Notes under the pieces: generated by a model
What the model saw: only the letters and a program-made list of their open reading frames with translations
What the model was told of the DNA's origin: nothing
Databases searched by the model: none
Program-made: the position numbers and the translations under genes
DNA from: Otatea glauca
Taxonomy: Eukaryota; Streptophyta; Magnoliopsida; Poales; Poaceae
NCBI GenBank assembly: GCA_036346275.1
Contig: CM070722.1
Coordinates: 23,707,336 to 23,771,335, forward strand
Reading direction: 5' to 3'
DNA: 64,000 nt
In this document: piece by piece, positions 11,272 to 22,248 of the stretch
Layout of the letters: each line of letters starts with the position of its first letter
How positions within the stretch are numbered: position 1 is the stretch's first letter

Positions 11272-14200
11272 TGTAACATCCCAAAATTTTGCTTAAATAC
11301 TATTTTATTGCTTAAATGTGCATTTATGATTTTCTGGAATTTATTTGGATTTTTCTGGATTTATTTGAATTAACTTTAAATTAAGTATATTGGTCTTTGA
11401 TTGAAAACTATTTAAACTTATGCAAAGTTAAAATAAAGTTTCGCCAAAAATATTTTATCTGAGTTCAAAATGCTTCAAAGTATTTTAGTGAATTTTCTTG
11501 GATTTTTCCTGATATTTTTGCTACCTAAAATCATTTAATCGAATTACCAGAATTATTTTAATTAATAAATCCGGGAAAATCTTATGAACAGTATTGGGCT
11601 CGGCCCATTTACTGTGTAAGCCTGGCCCGTATTCTAGAACCTTGACCGTGGACCGTTAGATCTTCATCCGACGGTAGATACCGATTATGAAACCCTAATC
11701 TTGCAGATCGTTGGATTGAGAATGGACGGCTTTGATTTAGTGCATCAGTAAAGGACATCTTCAAATCATCGCCGTCGGTTGATGCGGGTGGACGGTTGCG
11801 CGCGTCATCATGGATCTCAACCGTTGATCGCGAGAATGGGCGGTCGAGCGGAGTTCTTCTCCGTTTCGTCGTCGAGTCCAAGACCGAGACGTTTCGCCGT
11901 CGTGTGGATCTAAGATTCCGGTTTTTGCGCGTTTTGCGAGGCTATTTAAAGGATGGGTGGGCTTCCGAGGCTCGTCGTTTGTCGCCGCATGTTTTGCCCC
12001 ATGTATCATCGCCGGAGGTGCCTCGGTTCGCAAGAATGAGCTCGTCGAAGTTGAAGCCTTGCCGTCGCCGTTTTCCGTTGGAGCTCGTCGTTCTGCTGTG
12101 CCATGGTCGACGTTGAGGATATCAGCGTGTTCACGAGAATAAGAGCTACCAGATCTGTGTCAAGCCATCTCGGATCCGTCCCAGAACCGCCGACTTCGCC
12201 GTCGTCTTCATCGTGTCCGGTGGGTTTGAACTGCCGACTTTGTCGTCGCGCCGTTCTTCCGCTCGTAGCCGTCGATCTTCGGTAAATCTCTCGGGTGCTA
12301 ATCTGGCCATTCAATCTCATCCAACGGTTCGGATCGCACCGTCGTTGCAGCCAATCGGGGACAGCCGCGTGTCGGCACGGGTGTCGAAGGGACGTGGACC
12401 GGGTCCATAGTGGACCAGATCCAAACCATGGACCAGGTCTATGGACTAGTGCGACGTGGCGGCACGTGATTGGTTCGGGCGATGGTGACATCATCCTGAT
12501 GTCAGCATGACGCAATAAATCTGTTTTCAGTATAAAGATAATTTGGTTAAATCTGATTTTCTAATTTCTGTATTTTCAGTATTTATTCAAACTTCAAAAG
12601 GCTATAACTTTTGCATTTTAACTCGGATTTGGGTGATTCAAATTTCTAAAAATTTGTAAAATTGATATCTATTTAATGGTGAATTTTATTTGATTTTTGG
12701 AGTTCAATTGCTCTCTGTTTTGGCATTTATTTGCTTTTCTTCTTGATGCAGCGTGAGGCGTTGAATTGTGCGACGCTTCGGAGGAAGATTCAACAACTCA
12801 AGTTCAAGTTTCAGAGCAAGACCAGAACCTATTCCAAGGCAAGTTGTGCTTTGATCATGTTGAACCCATGTTTATAAAATTGCTATGTTTGTTTTACCCT
12901 ATTGCATATTATTTCAAGTATACGATTGTTTCAAATTAGGTTGGGTTTAGCTAATATACCAGATTGATCTACACCCTACCTTGTCATTTGTATGCCATGA
13001 TCTATTGTCACCCTAGATTGGTTAAATATAGTTGGTTAATAGTTATAATCAACATTGGAGGTTAGTCCGTATTAGTTGCTTAGCCATGCCACGTCATCAC
13101 ATGTGTCAGAATCATTGATAATTAATCTTGATTAATGGAATATGGAACAATGTTAAGAACTTGTGTGTCATGTGGGATCACACGATGAGATTGAGTTGTT
13201 GTGGCGAGTCATGTCACGCAACGATGTTGAATTGTTGATAGCATGTGGTGCTTGGTAATCAACTGGGTTATGATCATTTAGATTGGGGCAAGTGACAAGG
13301 GGCGAGTATGCCAAGGTGGGCCCAATAGGCAGAGGGTATGTGGATGTCTTGCCCTGATCACTCTAAGGACTTAACCTTGCAAGCCTTTGACCTGAGTCAA
13401 TCATGCAACCACATGTCTGGTGTGGGCCAGCCTAGCTGATTAATTTGCAATGTCTTAACTTTGGTACTATCTTGGTCGGTGTGAGTTCAGAGTTATGGAG
13501 TAATTCACATGGCGCAAGAGGGGGCCCAGTTATGGTTTTCAGACCCACGAGTGTTGAAACCTTAGCGGGTAATCTTGGATTAAGCGAGCATTGTAAAGGC
13601 TTTGTCATGATCTCTCCGCCGACACACCAAAGGAAGTGTGTTAACCCGGAAGGCACCAAGAGACGATCATGTCACGTGGGTAAAGTGCATAACCTCTGCA
13701 GAGTGTGAAACTATTCGGATAGCCGTGCTCGCGGTATTGAGCAATGCTCGGGAATTACAGTTAAGGGTTAGCTTAATTAAATGGACAACTTGGTTGGGAT
13801 GGCGGAATGCCATATGGAAGATGGAATTTGACTTAGGAGTGGAAACTTGGTTTACTTGAGAAAAGCTGAATCTATCATTATTGTTATTTGCTTTACCGTC
13901 TTTATAATCTATTTATTGTATTTGTTCGTAAATGCTGCTTTGTTGCAAAATAGCCATGATAGCCTATCCTTTGGAATAAGCCTTGCATATAGTTACATAG
14001 AATTGCATTCTGTGCACAACTTGTTGAGTGCTTTAAGTACTCACCCTTGCCGAGAATAACCTTACCAGCTTGAAGAGTCTACATCAATCTTTGGAGGAAA
14101 GATTCCAGAGGAGACGAATGTTTAGGGCGCAAGCCTTGTCGATTACTGTGGTATCTTGAGGGGTTGTCTACGTTTTCATTCATTGCAGATTTAATATATT

Positions 14201-14400
14201 ATTCAGCCTTGCGAAGCATAGCCATGTAAGTGGACCATAAGGTCATTCGACTAGTAGTATGTATCATATGATGTCTTTCATAATATTTTCGCTATGTATG
14301 ATTGTGATATTTACTGATGTTGAGCCTGTGTGCACTAGCGTAATCCTGGACTAGTGCAGTATACACAGAGGGTCCGGATTTGCATATTCGGGTCCCGACA
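11272..14400 (+). repeat. 3' LTR of the Tekay-like gypsy element
   Basis: The LTR begins TGTAACATCCC immediately after the purine tract AAGGGGGGAGGTT and ends GGTCCCGACA at 14400, giving TGT/ACA ends. Length 3129 bp. A GC-rich block at about 11600-12500 produces long ORFs on both strands with no domain; these are composition artefacts. A TATA-like GCTATTTAAAGG is at about 11941. Region 13555-13700 is strongly similar to 63555-63720, which identifies the second LTR of this family at the right edge of the window. Confidence 0.85.
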
Positions 14401-14639
14401 GAACTCAACCTAGAGAGAAGAGAGAACAGCTAATCACGCATGATAGCAACCTAAAGCACAAGATAAGAGGTCCATGGAAGGCATGCCAGAAGTCTAAGTG
14501 AGTGAACTCAACTCAAGAAAACAAGCCCAAAGTCACCCAAAAGAAACACAAAGAAAAGAAAAGCTAAGCTAGAAGAAAACATATAATACATAATATACAA
14601 ACCGGCTCCCCCTCACGAAGGCCGTAAGGGCTCACGACT

Positions 14640-15264
14640 CAAGCTCACTCCTCAAGGCAACAAACTGGAGCTATCCAAAGGCTTGGTGAAGATATCGGCT
14701 AGCGAAGGTCACTCTCTGAATCGAAGCGCGATATCTCCCTTCTCCACATGGTCTCTAAGGAAGTGATATCTAATATCAATGTGCTTGGTGGGAATGTTGC
14801 ATCGGGTTTTTAGCAATGCAAATAGTGAAGTGTTGTCACGAGAAAAGTGGCACACTCTCTATCTCTAACCCATAGTCCCGTAAGGTCGATCTCATCGAGC
14901 ACTGCTACGAAAGAATCGGTGCGACAACATACTCGGCCTAAGCGGTGGGTATGCAACCCGCATCGCTTCCTAGATGACCAAGAAACAAGAGAAGTGCCAA
15001 TGAATTGGCAAGTACCATAAGTGCTTTTCCTATCTATCCTCTGACCCGACAAAGTCGGCATCGAAAAGGCTCTAAGAGATAGACAAGAAGGCGAAGAGTA
15101 CCAAATACCATAATCGGTGGTAGCACGAAGGTACACGAAGATGCGCTTGATCCTTTGGCGGTGAGAGCGCGAGGAGAAGCTTGAAATCGAGCGCACGGAC
15201 ACACAAACAAAATGTATGTCCGGCCTCGAGCGGTGAGGTACAAGAGGAGCCGATCATGCTTCAA
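14640..15264 (-). pseudogene. copia-2 RNase H, broken
   Basis: Minus-strand remnant of copia RNase H. Frames at 15264-15034 give a YLTARGRTYILFVCPCARFQASPRA-like link region, and further frames give RQHFTICIAKNP-like and DIFTKPLD-like pieces near 14820 and 14690. It matches 2870-3490 of copia-1 in inverted orientation. Frameshifts prevent a product. A GAGGGGGAG purine tract follows at about 14610-14618 on the minus strand. Confidence 0.75.
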
Positions 15265-15373
15265 ACTCCTTTTGATCGGCCAGGCTCACCATCCTCATCG
15301 GGCTCGAGGACGAAGTGGTGGCCATAGGAGTCATCACCGGCTTCCCATCGGACATGTCGAGCGCCTCGGGAGG

Positions 15374-16360
15374 TCACGGGTATATTTGCCTTGATGCAAG
15401 AAAGTACCCTCCAGTGCGCTTGATTTGGAAGTCAAGAAAGTAGCTCAACTCGCCCATCATACTCATCTCAAACTCTGTGCTCATCACCTCAGAAAACTGA
15501 GACACAAGCGAATGAGACAAGCCACCAAAAATGATATCGTCCACATAAATCTGGACAAGAAGAAAATTAGACTCATGGTGTCTAATGAACAGAGTTTTGT
15601 CTACTATGCCCATTTTGAAGTCATGACTGAGAAGATAAGACTTGAGCCTCTCATACCATGCTCTGGGGGCCTGCTTGAGTCCATACAAAACTTTGGAGAG
15701 CTTGTATACTTGACTCGGAAACTTGGGGTTCTCGAATCCTGGAGGTTGTTTGACATAAACCTCTTCCTCAATATAGCCTTTGAGGAATGCACTCTTGACA
15801 TCCATTTGATAGAGCTTGAAGCCCTGGGATGCAGAGAATGCAAGCAAGATCCTAATAGCCTCTAGTCTAGCTACAGGGGCAAAGGTCTCCTCAAAGTCAA
15901 GACCCTCAACCTGAGAAAAGCCCTGTGCAACTAGACTAGCCTTGTTGCGAATGACAACCCCATCCTCACTCTGCTTGTTTTTGAACACCCACTTGGTCCC
16001 AATGACATTATGACGGATGGGGCTCGACAAGCTGCCATACCTTGTTCCTCTCAAAGTTCTCAAGTTCCTCATGCATAGCATTAATCCACGATTCATCGGA
16101 TAATGCATGAGAAACATCCTTCGGCTCAAAGGAGGCAACAAAGGCAGAGTGGAGGCGGCTGAAAAAACGATTTTGAGCGAGTGACCGCTCAAGCAGATCA
16201 CCAATGATCGATCGGTGGATGAGCTTCTGGATATGACGGGAGGACGAGGCGAAGTGGCCTCTACCTCATGCATGTAAGAGGTAGGAGCAGAGCCACTCAT
16301 TGAAGGAGAGTCGGAAGGCAAGAGTGGTCTCCCGAGGTGCGAAATGAAAGCAGGAGGCAC
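15374..16360 (-). CDS. copia-2 reverse transcriptase (open 328-residue fragment)
   Basis: Open minus-strand frame covering most of a copia reverse transcriptase. Motifs in order: HNVIGTKWVFKNKQ near residue 124, KASLVAQGFSQVEG, FAPVARLEAIRILLAF, QMDVKSAFLKGYIEEEVY, LYGLKQAPRAWYERLKSYL, and the catalytic YVDDIIFG near residue 275, followed by FEMSMMGELSYFL. Both active-site Asp residues are present, unlike in copia-1. Family RTs carry KARLVAQGF; here Arg is Ser. The frame ends inside the thumb region, and integrase and RNase H are in other frames. Residues 1-120 are the linker between integrase and RT. Confidence 0.85.
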   Translation of the reverse strand: MPPAFISHLGRPLLPSDSPSMSGSAPTSYMHEVEATSPRPPVISRSSSTDRSLVICLSGHSLKIVFSAASTLPLLPPLSRRMFLMHYPMNRGLMLCMRNLRTLRGTRYGSLSSPIRHNVIGTKWVFKNKQSEDGVVIRNKASLVAQGFSQVEGLDFEETFAPVARLEAIRILLAFSASQGFKLYQMDVKSAFLKGYIEEEVYVKQPPGFENPKFPSQVYKLSKVLYGLKQAPRAWYERLKSYLLSHDFKMGIVDKTLFIRHHESNFLLVQIYVDDIIFGGLSHSLVSQFSEVMSTEFEMSMMGELSYFLDFQIKRTGGYFLASRQIYP

Positions 16361-16369
16361 CTCGGTGTA

Positions 16370-16876
16370 GAGGGGCTGGATCGGTGGAACACCATCATCT
16401 CCATCATCCTCATCTTCTACAAAGATGGTCTCGGAGGGATAAGAAGAGCACGAAACATCGTGTCTAGCTCTGGGCTAGCCTCATCAAAGGTCACATCACG
16501 GTCTCTATGATCCTATGCGCATCAACGCTCCGGACTCGATAGCTACGAGAAGAAGTCGAGTAACCTAGAAAGATACCATCGGAAGAGCGAGACTCAAACT
16601 TATCTAGGTTACGGACTTCAAGATAAAACACTTGCAACCAAAAGCGAAAATGAGACACACCGGGCTTTCGCCCATACCTCAACTCATAAGAAGTGCGATG
16701 CAAATGTGCTCTCAAAACACGCGATTAGAAACATGGCAAGCAAGAGCTATAGCCTCACCAAAACTTCCTAGGAGTCTTGTACTCGTCTAGCATCGTCTGG
16801 CCATCTCAAGCGTGGTCCTGTTCTTCCTTTCCACTCGCCATTCTGCCGAGGGGCGAGGGAGAAGAGAAGCGATGCT
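16370..16876 (-). pseudogene. copia-2 integrase C-terminal region, broken
   Basis: Minus-strand remnants join integrase to RT. The frame at 16715-16491 encodes RTSYELRYGRKPGV, FYLEVRNLDKFESR and DGIFLGYSTSSRSYRVRS, typical of the segment after the DDE core. Near 16840-16800 the NGEWKGRTGPRLRWPDDA-like sequence is a shifted version of the catalytic Glu segment. Stops at several points make it non-coding. Confidence 0.72.
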
Positions 16877-17689
16877 CTAAACCGGACTCACACAAAAACT
16901 CTCAAAGTAGGAATTCTTGAACTCCGTGCCATTATCATCTTGCATATAGCTTGTAATGCACAGGAGCTCAATAGACAACCTACTGATCAAACCCCTGAAG
17001 TGAGAAAATGTCTCATCCTTCGAGGCCATGAAGAATACCCAAGAGTATCTAGAAAAATCATCAACGATGACAAGAACATACCACTTCCCTCCTGCTGACT
17101 GCACTTTAGCTGGACCAACAATGTCCATATGTAAAAGCTGTCCTAGTGCATCAGTCATCACTACGGTGATTGGAGGATGAGAAGCAGTAACTATCTTGCC
17201 ATGTCGGCAAGGAGTGCAAACTAAGTCTTTGACCATCTTGAGTTTGGGCAAACCCCGAATGAGATCGTGGCTGCTAACTCGGGTTAAATGATCAAAACCA
17301 ATGTGACCAAGTCTCCTATGCCAGAAGGAGAGATCACGGGACTCAGAAGCAATCAAACATCGAAGAGAGTCTCCAGAAGAAGCAAAAAAATCAGCACGAA
17401 AGACTCTCCCAAATCTAGAAATCCCGCAAACTAACCCTCCTGATGAATCAAGGATTCTACAGGCATTACTCTTGAAGCTTACCTCGAAAGAGTCATCGAT
17501 AAGCTGAGAAACAGAGAGCAGATTGTATTGCAGCTTACTTACTAAGGCAACATCTTTAAGAATGAAATTTTTGTTAATGCAGATGGTACCTTTAGCAATG
17601 ACTCTACCTGAAGATGCATCCCCAAAAGTGATTAACTCATCACCGGGGGCTCGGACTAGGGAAGAGAACCAACGAGAATCTTCGGTCAT
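16877..17689 (-). CDS. copia-2 pre-integrase and integrase core (open 270-residue fragment)
   Basis: Open minus-strand frame. Residues 15-95 hold GDELITFGDASSGRVIAKGT and LLSVSQLIDDSFEV, the segment between protease and integrase. Residues 120-170 form the GAG-pre-integrase zinc-binding HHCC domain (FWHRRLGHIGFDHL...CTPCRHGK). LLHMDIVGPAKV near residue 184 carries the first catalytic Asp, VIVDDFSRYSWVFF follows, and QDDNGTEFKNSYF near 255 the second. The frame ends before the catalytic Glu. Start context is not meaningful because this is an internal part of a polyprotein. Confidence 0.85.
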   Translation of the reverse strand: MTEDSRWFSSLVRAPGDELITFGDASSGRVIAKGTICINKNFILKDVALVSKLQYNLLSVSQLIDDSFEVSFKSNACRILDSSGGLVCGISRFGRVFRADFFASSGDSLRCLIASESRDLSFWHRRLGHIGFDHLTRVSSHDLIRGLPKLKMVKDLVCTPCRHGKIVTASHPPITVVMTDALGQLLHMDIVGPAKVQSAGGKWYVLVIVDDFSRYSWVFFMASKDETFSHFRGLISRLSIELLCITSYMQDDNGTEFKNSYFESFCVSPV

Positions 17690-18780
17690 ATGACGAGAAC
17701 AACCGAGTCAATAATCCAAACATCGCCCTTCCCCATCCGATTGAACTCCGATCAAGACACAAGAGAGAAAGATGACTCGATCTTGGGATAGAGTGAAGAC
17801 TTAGGAACCCAATATCTTGAACCATACGACACCTCGAGTACCAAACCACGAAGAAGGCGGACTCGAGTGTCTCTCGACTCTCAACTCTCACACGATCGGG
17901 AGCAACTCGTAGATAATCTAGGAGTTAAAGCGGGTTGGCACGCTGTGGTGCAAAGCGGACCATCCCAAGAAGGTTGCTGGATCTCCTCTGGAAAACACCT
18001 CACGCCACGATATCTACCTCGATGGGAAAACGAGGAATATCAAGAGGACGGCGGAAAGCCCGACTACTGAACAGACTCGGGACTAAAACTCGAAGAACTA
18101 GCATGAAAACCAAGTCACGGACGCTGCCCAAAAACAGCGACTCTCTAACTGTCTAGAAGCGGTGTGTGTCTTAGGAGCACTCAAAGTGCGGGATGACCAC
18201 GAATACCCCTAAGAGCAACAACACGCCACGCCGAGTGATCTTGGCGCGCCTGAAGAAGAAATCTACTAGGTGACCATCCTTCTTACAGAAGGTGCATGTG
18301 TACTTCGCCTTGCTAGAGGCAGAAGCAATAGGAGTAACACCCTTCTGGTCAGAAGTCCTATGGACAACCCAATGGACCTAAACACGGTGGTACTCACTGC
18401 AGGAGCTACCACAATCTCACCACTCTTGGAGCCGCGCACAATGGTGGGAGGATGCGCCGGCGTGCTCCAAGGGATCAAATCCTAGACCTTGATTGAATCT
18501 ACTAATCTTGGATTGGTCTAGAATAAGATTGAGCTTCTTCTTGCCTCCAACAAACTTCTCGAGAGTGCTCATAAGATACTGGCAATCTCGGAAGAAAGAA
18601 GCACAAGAAGAACAGGGGGAAGGAGAGGAAGAAGAAGAACCAGAAAGAGAAGATCTCTCAGCACGTGCTTTTTGTTCCCTTAGCACGGCTGCCTCAATCT
18701 TGAGGGCCTCACAAGAAACGCAATGAGCATTTCTAATCCTAAGGGTTTGGTCTTTTAACTTCTTCTTAAGCTCGACATAG
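17690..18780 (-). pseudogene. copia-2 gag-pol junction and protease region, broken
   Basis: This 1.1-kb stretch lies between the integrase and gag frames and must hold the protease by position. Pieces of related frames are visible on the minus strand, for example GGWYLDSGCSRH-like sequence is not intact and I could not confirm the DSG triad. A Ser-rich frame at 18686-18417 (SSLSGSSSSSPSPCSSC, then DQSKISRFNQGLGFDP) belongs to the gag-protease linker. Bases 18060-18145 match bases 1-85 of the window in inverted orientation. Confidence 0.5.
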
Positions 18781-18782
18781 AT

Positions 18783-19253
18783 TTAATCCACATCATCCTT
18801 AACCCCAACACACAGCAAGCAACCAGTTTGTGACTTGACTAGTAAATTCTTAGCAAGTTGATCACACTTGACATTCAAAGCATCATTGTCAAGTTTTAGT
18901 TGCTTATAGCCCTCACATGAGCTAACTGGGTCCTTAGAAGCATGCAATTCAAGTTCATCATTTCTAGCAGAAAGCTTTCTAAGGTGTTCGCTCATGGCAT
19001 CAACTTCGGCAAGCAATTTAGGGCAATTAGCACATGATGGAGTGGAGTGAGCATGAAGAAAACTAGCCTCAACAGGAATAGCATCAATAGAACTAGTGCT
19101 AGCATTCTTCATCCTAAGACCATCAAGTTCAGCAAGCACACTATCATGTATGGTCCTTAGGTTCTCCAACTCCACAAGAATAGCATCACACAAAGAGCAA
19201 TCATCAGTGACTCGGGAGGGAGAAGATCTAAGTGAAGCTAACTCCCGATTCAA
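18783..19253 (-). CDS. copia-2 gag C-terminal coiled-coil segment (open fragment)
   Basis: A 156-residue minus-strand frame rich in Leu, Glu, Lys and Asp, with heptad-like spacing (MNRELASLRSSPS, ELENLRTIHDSVLAELDGL, AEVDAMSEHLRKLSARNDEL, KQLKLDNDALNVKCDQLAKNLL). Such coiled-coil stretches follow the zinc knuckle in Sirevirus gag; the equivalent in the third element is at 51761-52306. Cys pairs (SLCDA, CANCPKL, CLLCVG) recur. It is an internal polyprotein piece. Confidence 0.7.
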   Translation of the reverse strand: MNRELASLRSSPSRVTDDCSLCDAILVELENLRTIHDSVLAELDGLRMKNASTSSIDAIPVEASFLHAHSTPSCANCPKLLAEVDAMSEHLRKLSARNDELELHASKDPVSSCEGYKQLKLDNDALNVKCDQLAKNLLVKSQTGCLLCVGVKDDVD

Positions 19254-20512
19254 GGTACCTACTTCCTTCTCAAGCTCCGTACACCTAGCTCTAGCTCTAG
19301 CATGAAATTTTCCTAATTTGCGTAAAGCTTATTTGAGCTGGTCATAGGAGGGTACCTCATCCAGTCATTTGTAGAGCTCTGAGTCGTGATGTCGTTGGTG
19401 TCGACCATGAAGCACATGGGAGAAGTCATCGCCGCCCTTCTTCTCTTGCGGATCATCCTCGCCCTCGTCGCTCCATGTCTCCGTGTCGGAGAGGTTGATG
19501 TCGTCAAGCCGGCGAGGACGCGTGGAAGAGCTTCTTGTTCTTGGAGAAGTTGCGGTACTTCTTCTCGTGCGCCGGTTCACGAACCGAGGCTTCTTGTTGC
19601 GGTTCTTGTCGGTGTAGTCGTTCTTGCCCGAACCGCCAACGTCGTTCTTGCCCTTCTCCAACTTGGAGCAGTTCGCGAATGTGGTTGGGGCCACCACACT
19701 CAAGCGGTGATCATGCCACCTCTCTTCCTCTCTCTCACCCTCTTGTATGCATGAGAAAACTTGCGGCGAGAAGAGCAAGCTCATTTTCCGGAAATTTTTC
19801 CAGCTTGGTCATCGCTAGCTCGCAAAGGCGGAAAGAGAGAAACCAATAGAAGGATCAGAAGAAGAAGATCCAATGGGATCGGTGACCAAAGCCATCGACT
19901 GAGATTTCGTCTTCCGAGAGACGACATCGATCTCATGAGTCTTGAGGCGGGAATAAAGCCCGTCAAGAGTCAGAGTCGATAAGTCGGTGGTGTCCTTAAT
20001 GGTGGTCACCTTCATCTCCCAAACTCAAAGGTCGAGTGCGGTCAAGAAATGCCGAGCATTGTCCGAGTCAGGGTATATGCAACCAACTGCTCGGAGATCG
20101 CTCAAAATCTTTGTAAACCGACCAAAACACTCGTCGAGACTCTCACCAGCGCGTTGATCAAACTTGTTGTACTCGCGCTTGAACTGGTCCTGCCTCACAG
20201 TGTTGATTTGAGTAGAGCCCTCATGGTAAGCATCGAGGGTTACCCAAATCTCGTGAGCGGAGCGAAGGTGAGAAATCCTATCATACTCACCACGGCTAAG
20301 ACCCTGTATGAGAATGTTCCTTGCCTTAGCATTCGCCTCAACGTCAACCATATTGATTGCCGTGACATTTTCATCGCCAGAACCTCATACGGAGTTTCAC
20401 CTTACGCCATATCGTAGCCCAGGCGTGATGTATGACTCCATCCGGGACTTCCGAAAAGGAAAATCAACTCCATTAAAGATGGGAGGCTTGGTGGAATTTT
20501 GTCCATCGCCAT
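19254..20512 (-). pseudogene. copia-2 gag (UBN2-type) with degraded zinc knuckle
   Basis: Minus-strand gag. The likely start Met is at 20512 or 20506, about 45 bases after the primer site. A conserved gag block is open at 20351-20025: ANAKARNILIQGLSRGEYDRI, HEIWVTLDAYHEGS, FKREYNKFDQRAGESLDECFGRF and ILSDLRAVGCIYPDS, matching the UBN2 gag family. Near 19700 a CGGPNHIREL fragment is a degraded zinc knuckle. Frames shift at least three times between 20512 and 19254, so no capsid protein can be made. Confidence 0.78.
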
Positions 20513-20552
20513 GGCTCTTGAGACCGGTCAAGATCTAGAAAGAGCAGAACCG

Positions 20553-20564
20553 GCTCTGATACCA
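20553..20564 (-). promoter_or_regulatory. copia-2 primer binding site (initiator Met tRNA)
   Basis: On the minus strand the bases read TGGTATCAGAGC, complementary to the 3' end of plant initiator methionine tRNA and placed two bases after the 5' LTR end. This is the standard primer site for Ty1/copia elements and fixes the element's orientation. Confidence 0.92.
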
Positions 20565-20566
20565 AT

Positions 20567-22248
20567 TGAAGGACCGAGATGGCGAACAGAGAGGGGGTGA
20601 ATGGTCGCAAATAAAAATTCCCCCAAAATACTCCAACAAAAACCTCGACAAGATCGCTCAAAGGAAATTGTGAAAAACCCGAAAAACTAACAACTATGTG
20701 TACCCCAAGCTTACATGGATAAGTACCATAAAATATGTGGGGATTTTTGAGTAACAATCCTGGTTGTCTAGTGTCTAAGAAAAAGAGGAATCAATTCAAA
20801 CTCTTGCTTTTAGAAAGGACATCAATTCAAATCACAAAAGTCACTTTCAGAAAAGCAAAAGCAGAATTTCCAGAACTTGTCCTCAATTTGCACAGGAGGT
20901 TGGTGGGTTTCTGCAGCTCACAAAATTCTGATAATTTTTCTCCCTATGAGCATAAGAGTCATGAAGAACTCCAACGAATTTCTCCTCAAAAAGACTTACA
21001 TAAAAAACAGGAAAAATCTAAGAACACAGTATGCTCAAGAACTTCGAGCAGAAAGTTTGGGGCTCGGTTTTCACCTCATGGCGCCCAAACGGTGAAACAA
21101 GTGAACTCCAAAATTTTTCTAAAGGTGTATATCAGAGTCCCAAACCTCCACCAAAAAGAATCACTCAAAAAGGATTTTTCTAGATGTTTACAAAAATCAA
21201 ATACTGACTGCTGCGCGAAGAACAAGTTCTGAACAAAGTTGGAACTTGAAAGAAAAGATGTTCTATACTCAATCCAAGAGTGCAAAAGAGATGTAAAACC
21301 ATATGAACACACTCAAAACATCCAAGATCAGCAGCATTTAGAAGGAGGGGAGGCAAATCCAAATTACTTGAAAGTAAATTGCGGGAATGTAATTGCGGGA
21401 AAGTAAATGCTGAATTTAAATTGCGTAAAGTAAAGACATAATGTAAATGCGCAAAATAAATTCAGAGGTGGATGGAAGACATAATGTAAATGCGCAAAAT
21501 AAATTCAGAGGTGGATGGATAAAACTTTCATTTTGTGAAAGGGAAGGTTACAAAGCCTCACATTCATGTGGGCAAAGCTCAAATGAGCATCAAAAATCTC
21601 AACACCTTCAAGGGAAGGAGGCTACCCCTCCACCCCTATTTATACTACTCTTGGGCCACCTACCACCCTTGGATGAGTCCCTCAACCCTAGAGCACTCAT
21701 CTAAGGGCTAGGATTAACCCATACTCACAGCCATGCAAAGGCTAACCCAAAACCCACACACATACCGGGTTTTCTTGCACGGTTTTCAAAGCATACTACC
21801 TAGACCCGCTAACCTATCAACTAGACCTCAATCCGACGACCCTCATTGATCCACGTGGCATCTAGCTAGCATCATCTCCTTTCCTTATCTTCTTGACTTG
21901 CCCGGACTCCGTCTCCGATCATCTTCCGCGATCTCCCAACCGTCTGGACCTCGGCGACGCCTCGCCTAGTCCGGTCATCCTTCGCCTCACCATGACCTAG
22001 CACCGTCGTCCTGCAACCATCAAAAACAAGGAAACTCCTCACATAGCAATGCCCACAAAGATGTGAAATAAATCATCCAACTCATCACTACCGCGTCCAT
22101 ACGACCGGTACTGCCACTCCTGGCAGGGACAACTCAAATTGCTTCATTTTGTAAATCAATCCAAATCAAACTCAAACTTGAGCACACCTTGCTCAAATAA
22201 AGTCAAATACTCATCACAAACATGGATGGACCTCCACATGGTCCTTCA
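20567..22248 (-). repeat. 5' LTR of copia-2
   Basis: On the minus strand the LTR starts TGAAGGACCATGTGG at 22248 and ends GGTCCTTCA at 20567, a nine-base terminal inverted repeat (TGAAGGACC / GGTCCTTCA). Length 1682 bp. The end includes ATTCACCCCCTCT, as in other Sirevirus LTRs. Bases 21425-21530 contain a 50-base tandem duplication (ACATAATGTAAATGCGCAAAATAAATTCAGAGGTGGATGG occurs twice, given here in part). ORFs on both strands inside it have no domain. Confidence 0.9.

Larger units (their letters stand above)
7572..14400 (+). mobile_element. Ty3/gypsy chromovirus (Tekay-like), 5' part outside window
   Basis: The 3' portion of a gypsy retrotransposon: end of gag, protease region, RT, RNase H, integrase, chromodomain, purine tract and 3' LTR. 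RT before integrase is the Ty3/gypsy order. The C-terminal chromodomain and a 3.1-kb LTR starting TGTAACATCCC are typical of the Tekay/Del lineage. The left edge is the end of the copia-1 LTR, so copia-1 appears to have inserted into this element's gag. The right edge abuts copia-2 internal sequence, so the gypsy element itself sits inside copia-2. The base pairs 14401-14405 (GAACT) are the predicted target duplication. Confidence 0.88.
14401..22248 (-). mobile_element. Ty1/copia (Sirevirus-like) retrotransposon copia-2, 3' end outside window
   Basis: Copia element on the minus strand. From high to low coordinates it shows 5' LTR, primer site, gag, integrase, RT, RNase H and the start of the post-pol tail, then stops abruptly at the gypsy LTR end at 14400. 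Position 14401 corresponds to about 3711 of copia-1, so roughly 1.6 kb of tail and the 3' LTR are missing here and should lie beyond the left edge if the gypsy element inserted into copia-2. It is better preserved than copia-1 but has stops and frameshifts between all domains. Confidence 0.88.

Noticed and set aside
11609..12515. Long ORFs on both strands, up to 169 codons
   Set aside because: GC-rich LTR block opens several frames at once; no domain, and the related LTR at 62095-62760 does not conserve any of them.
20553..20564. tRNA-like sequence
   Set aside because: It is only the 12-base complement of a tRNA 3' end, a primer site; no cloverleaf surrounds it here or at 48514 and 50534.
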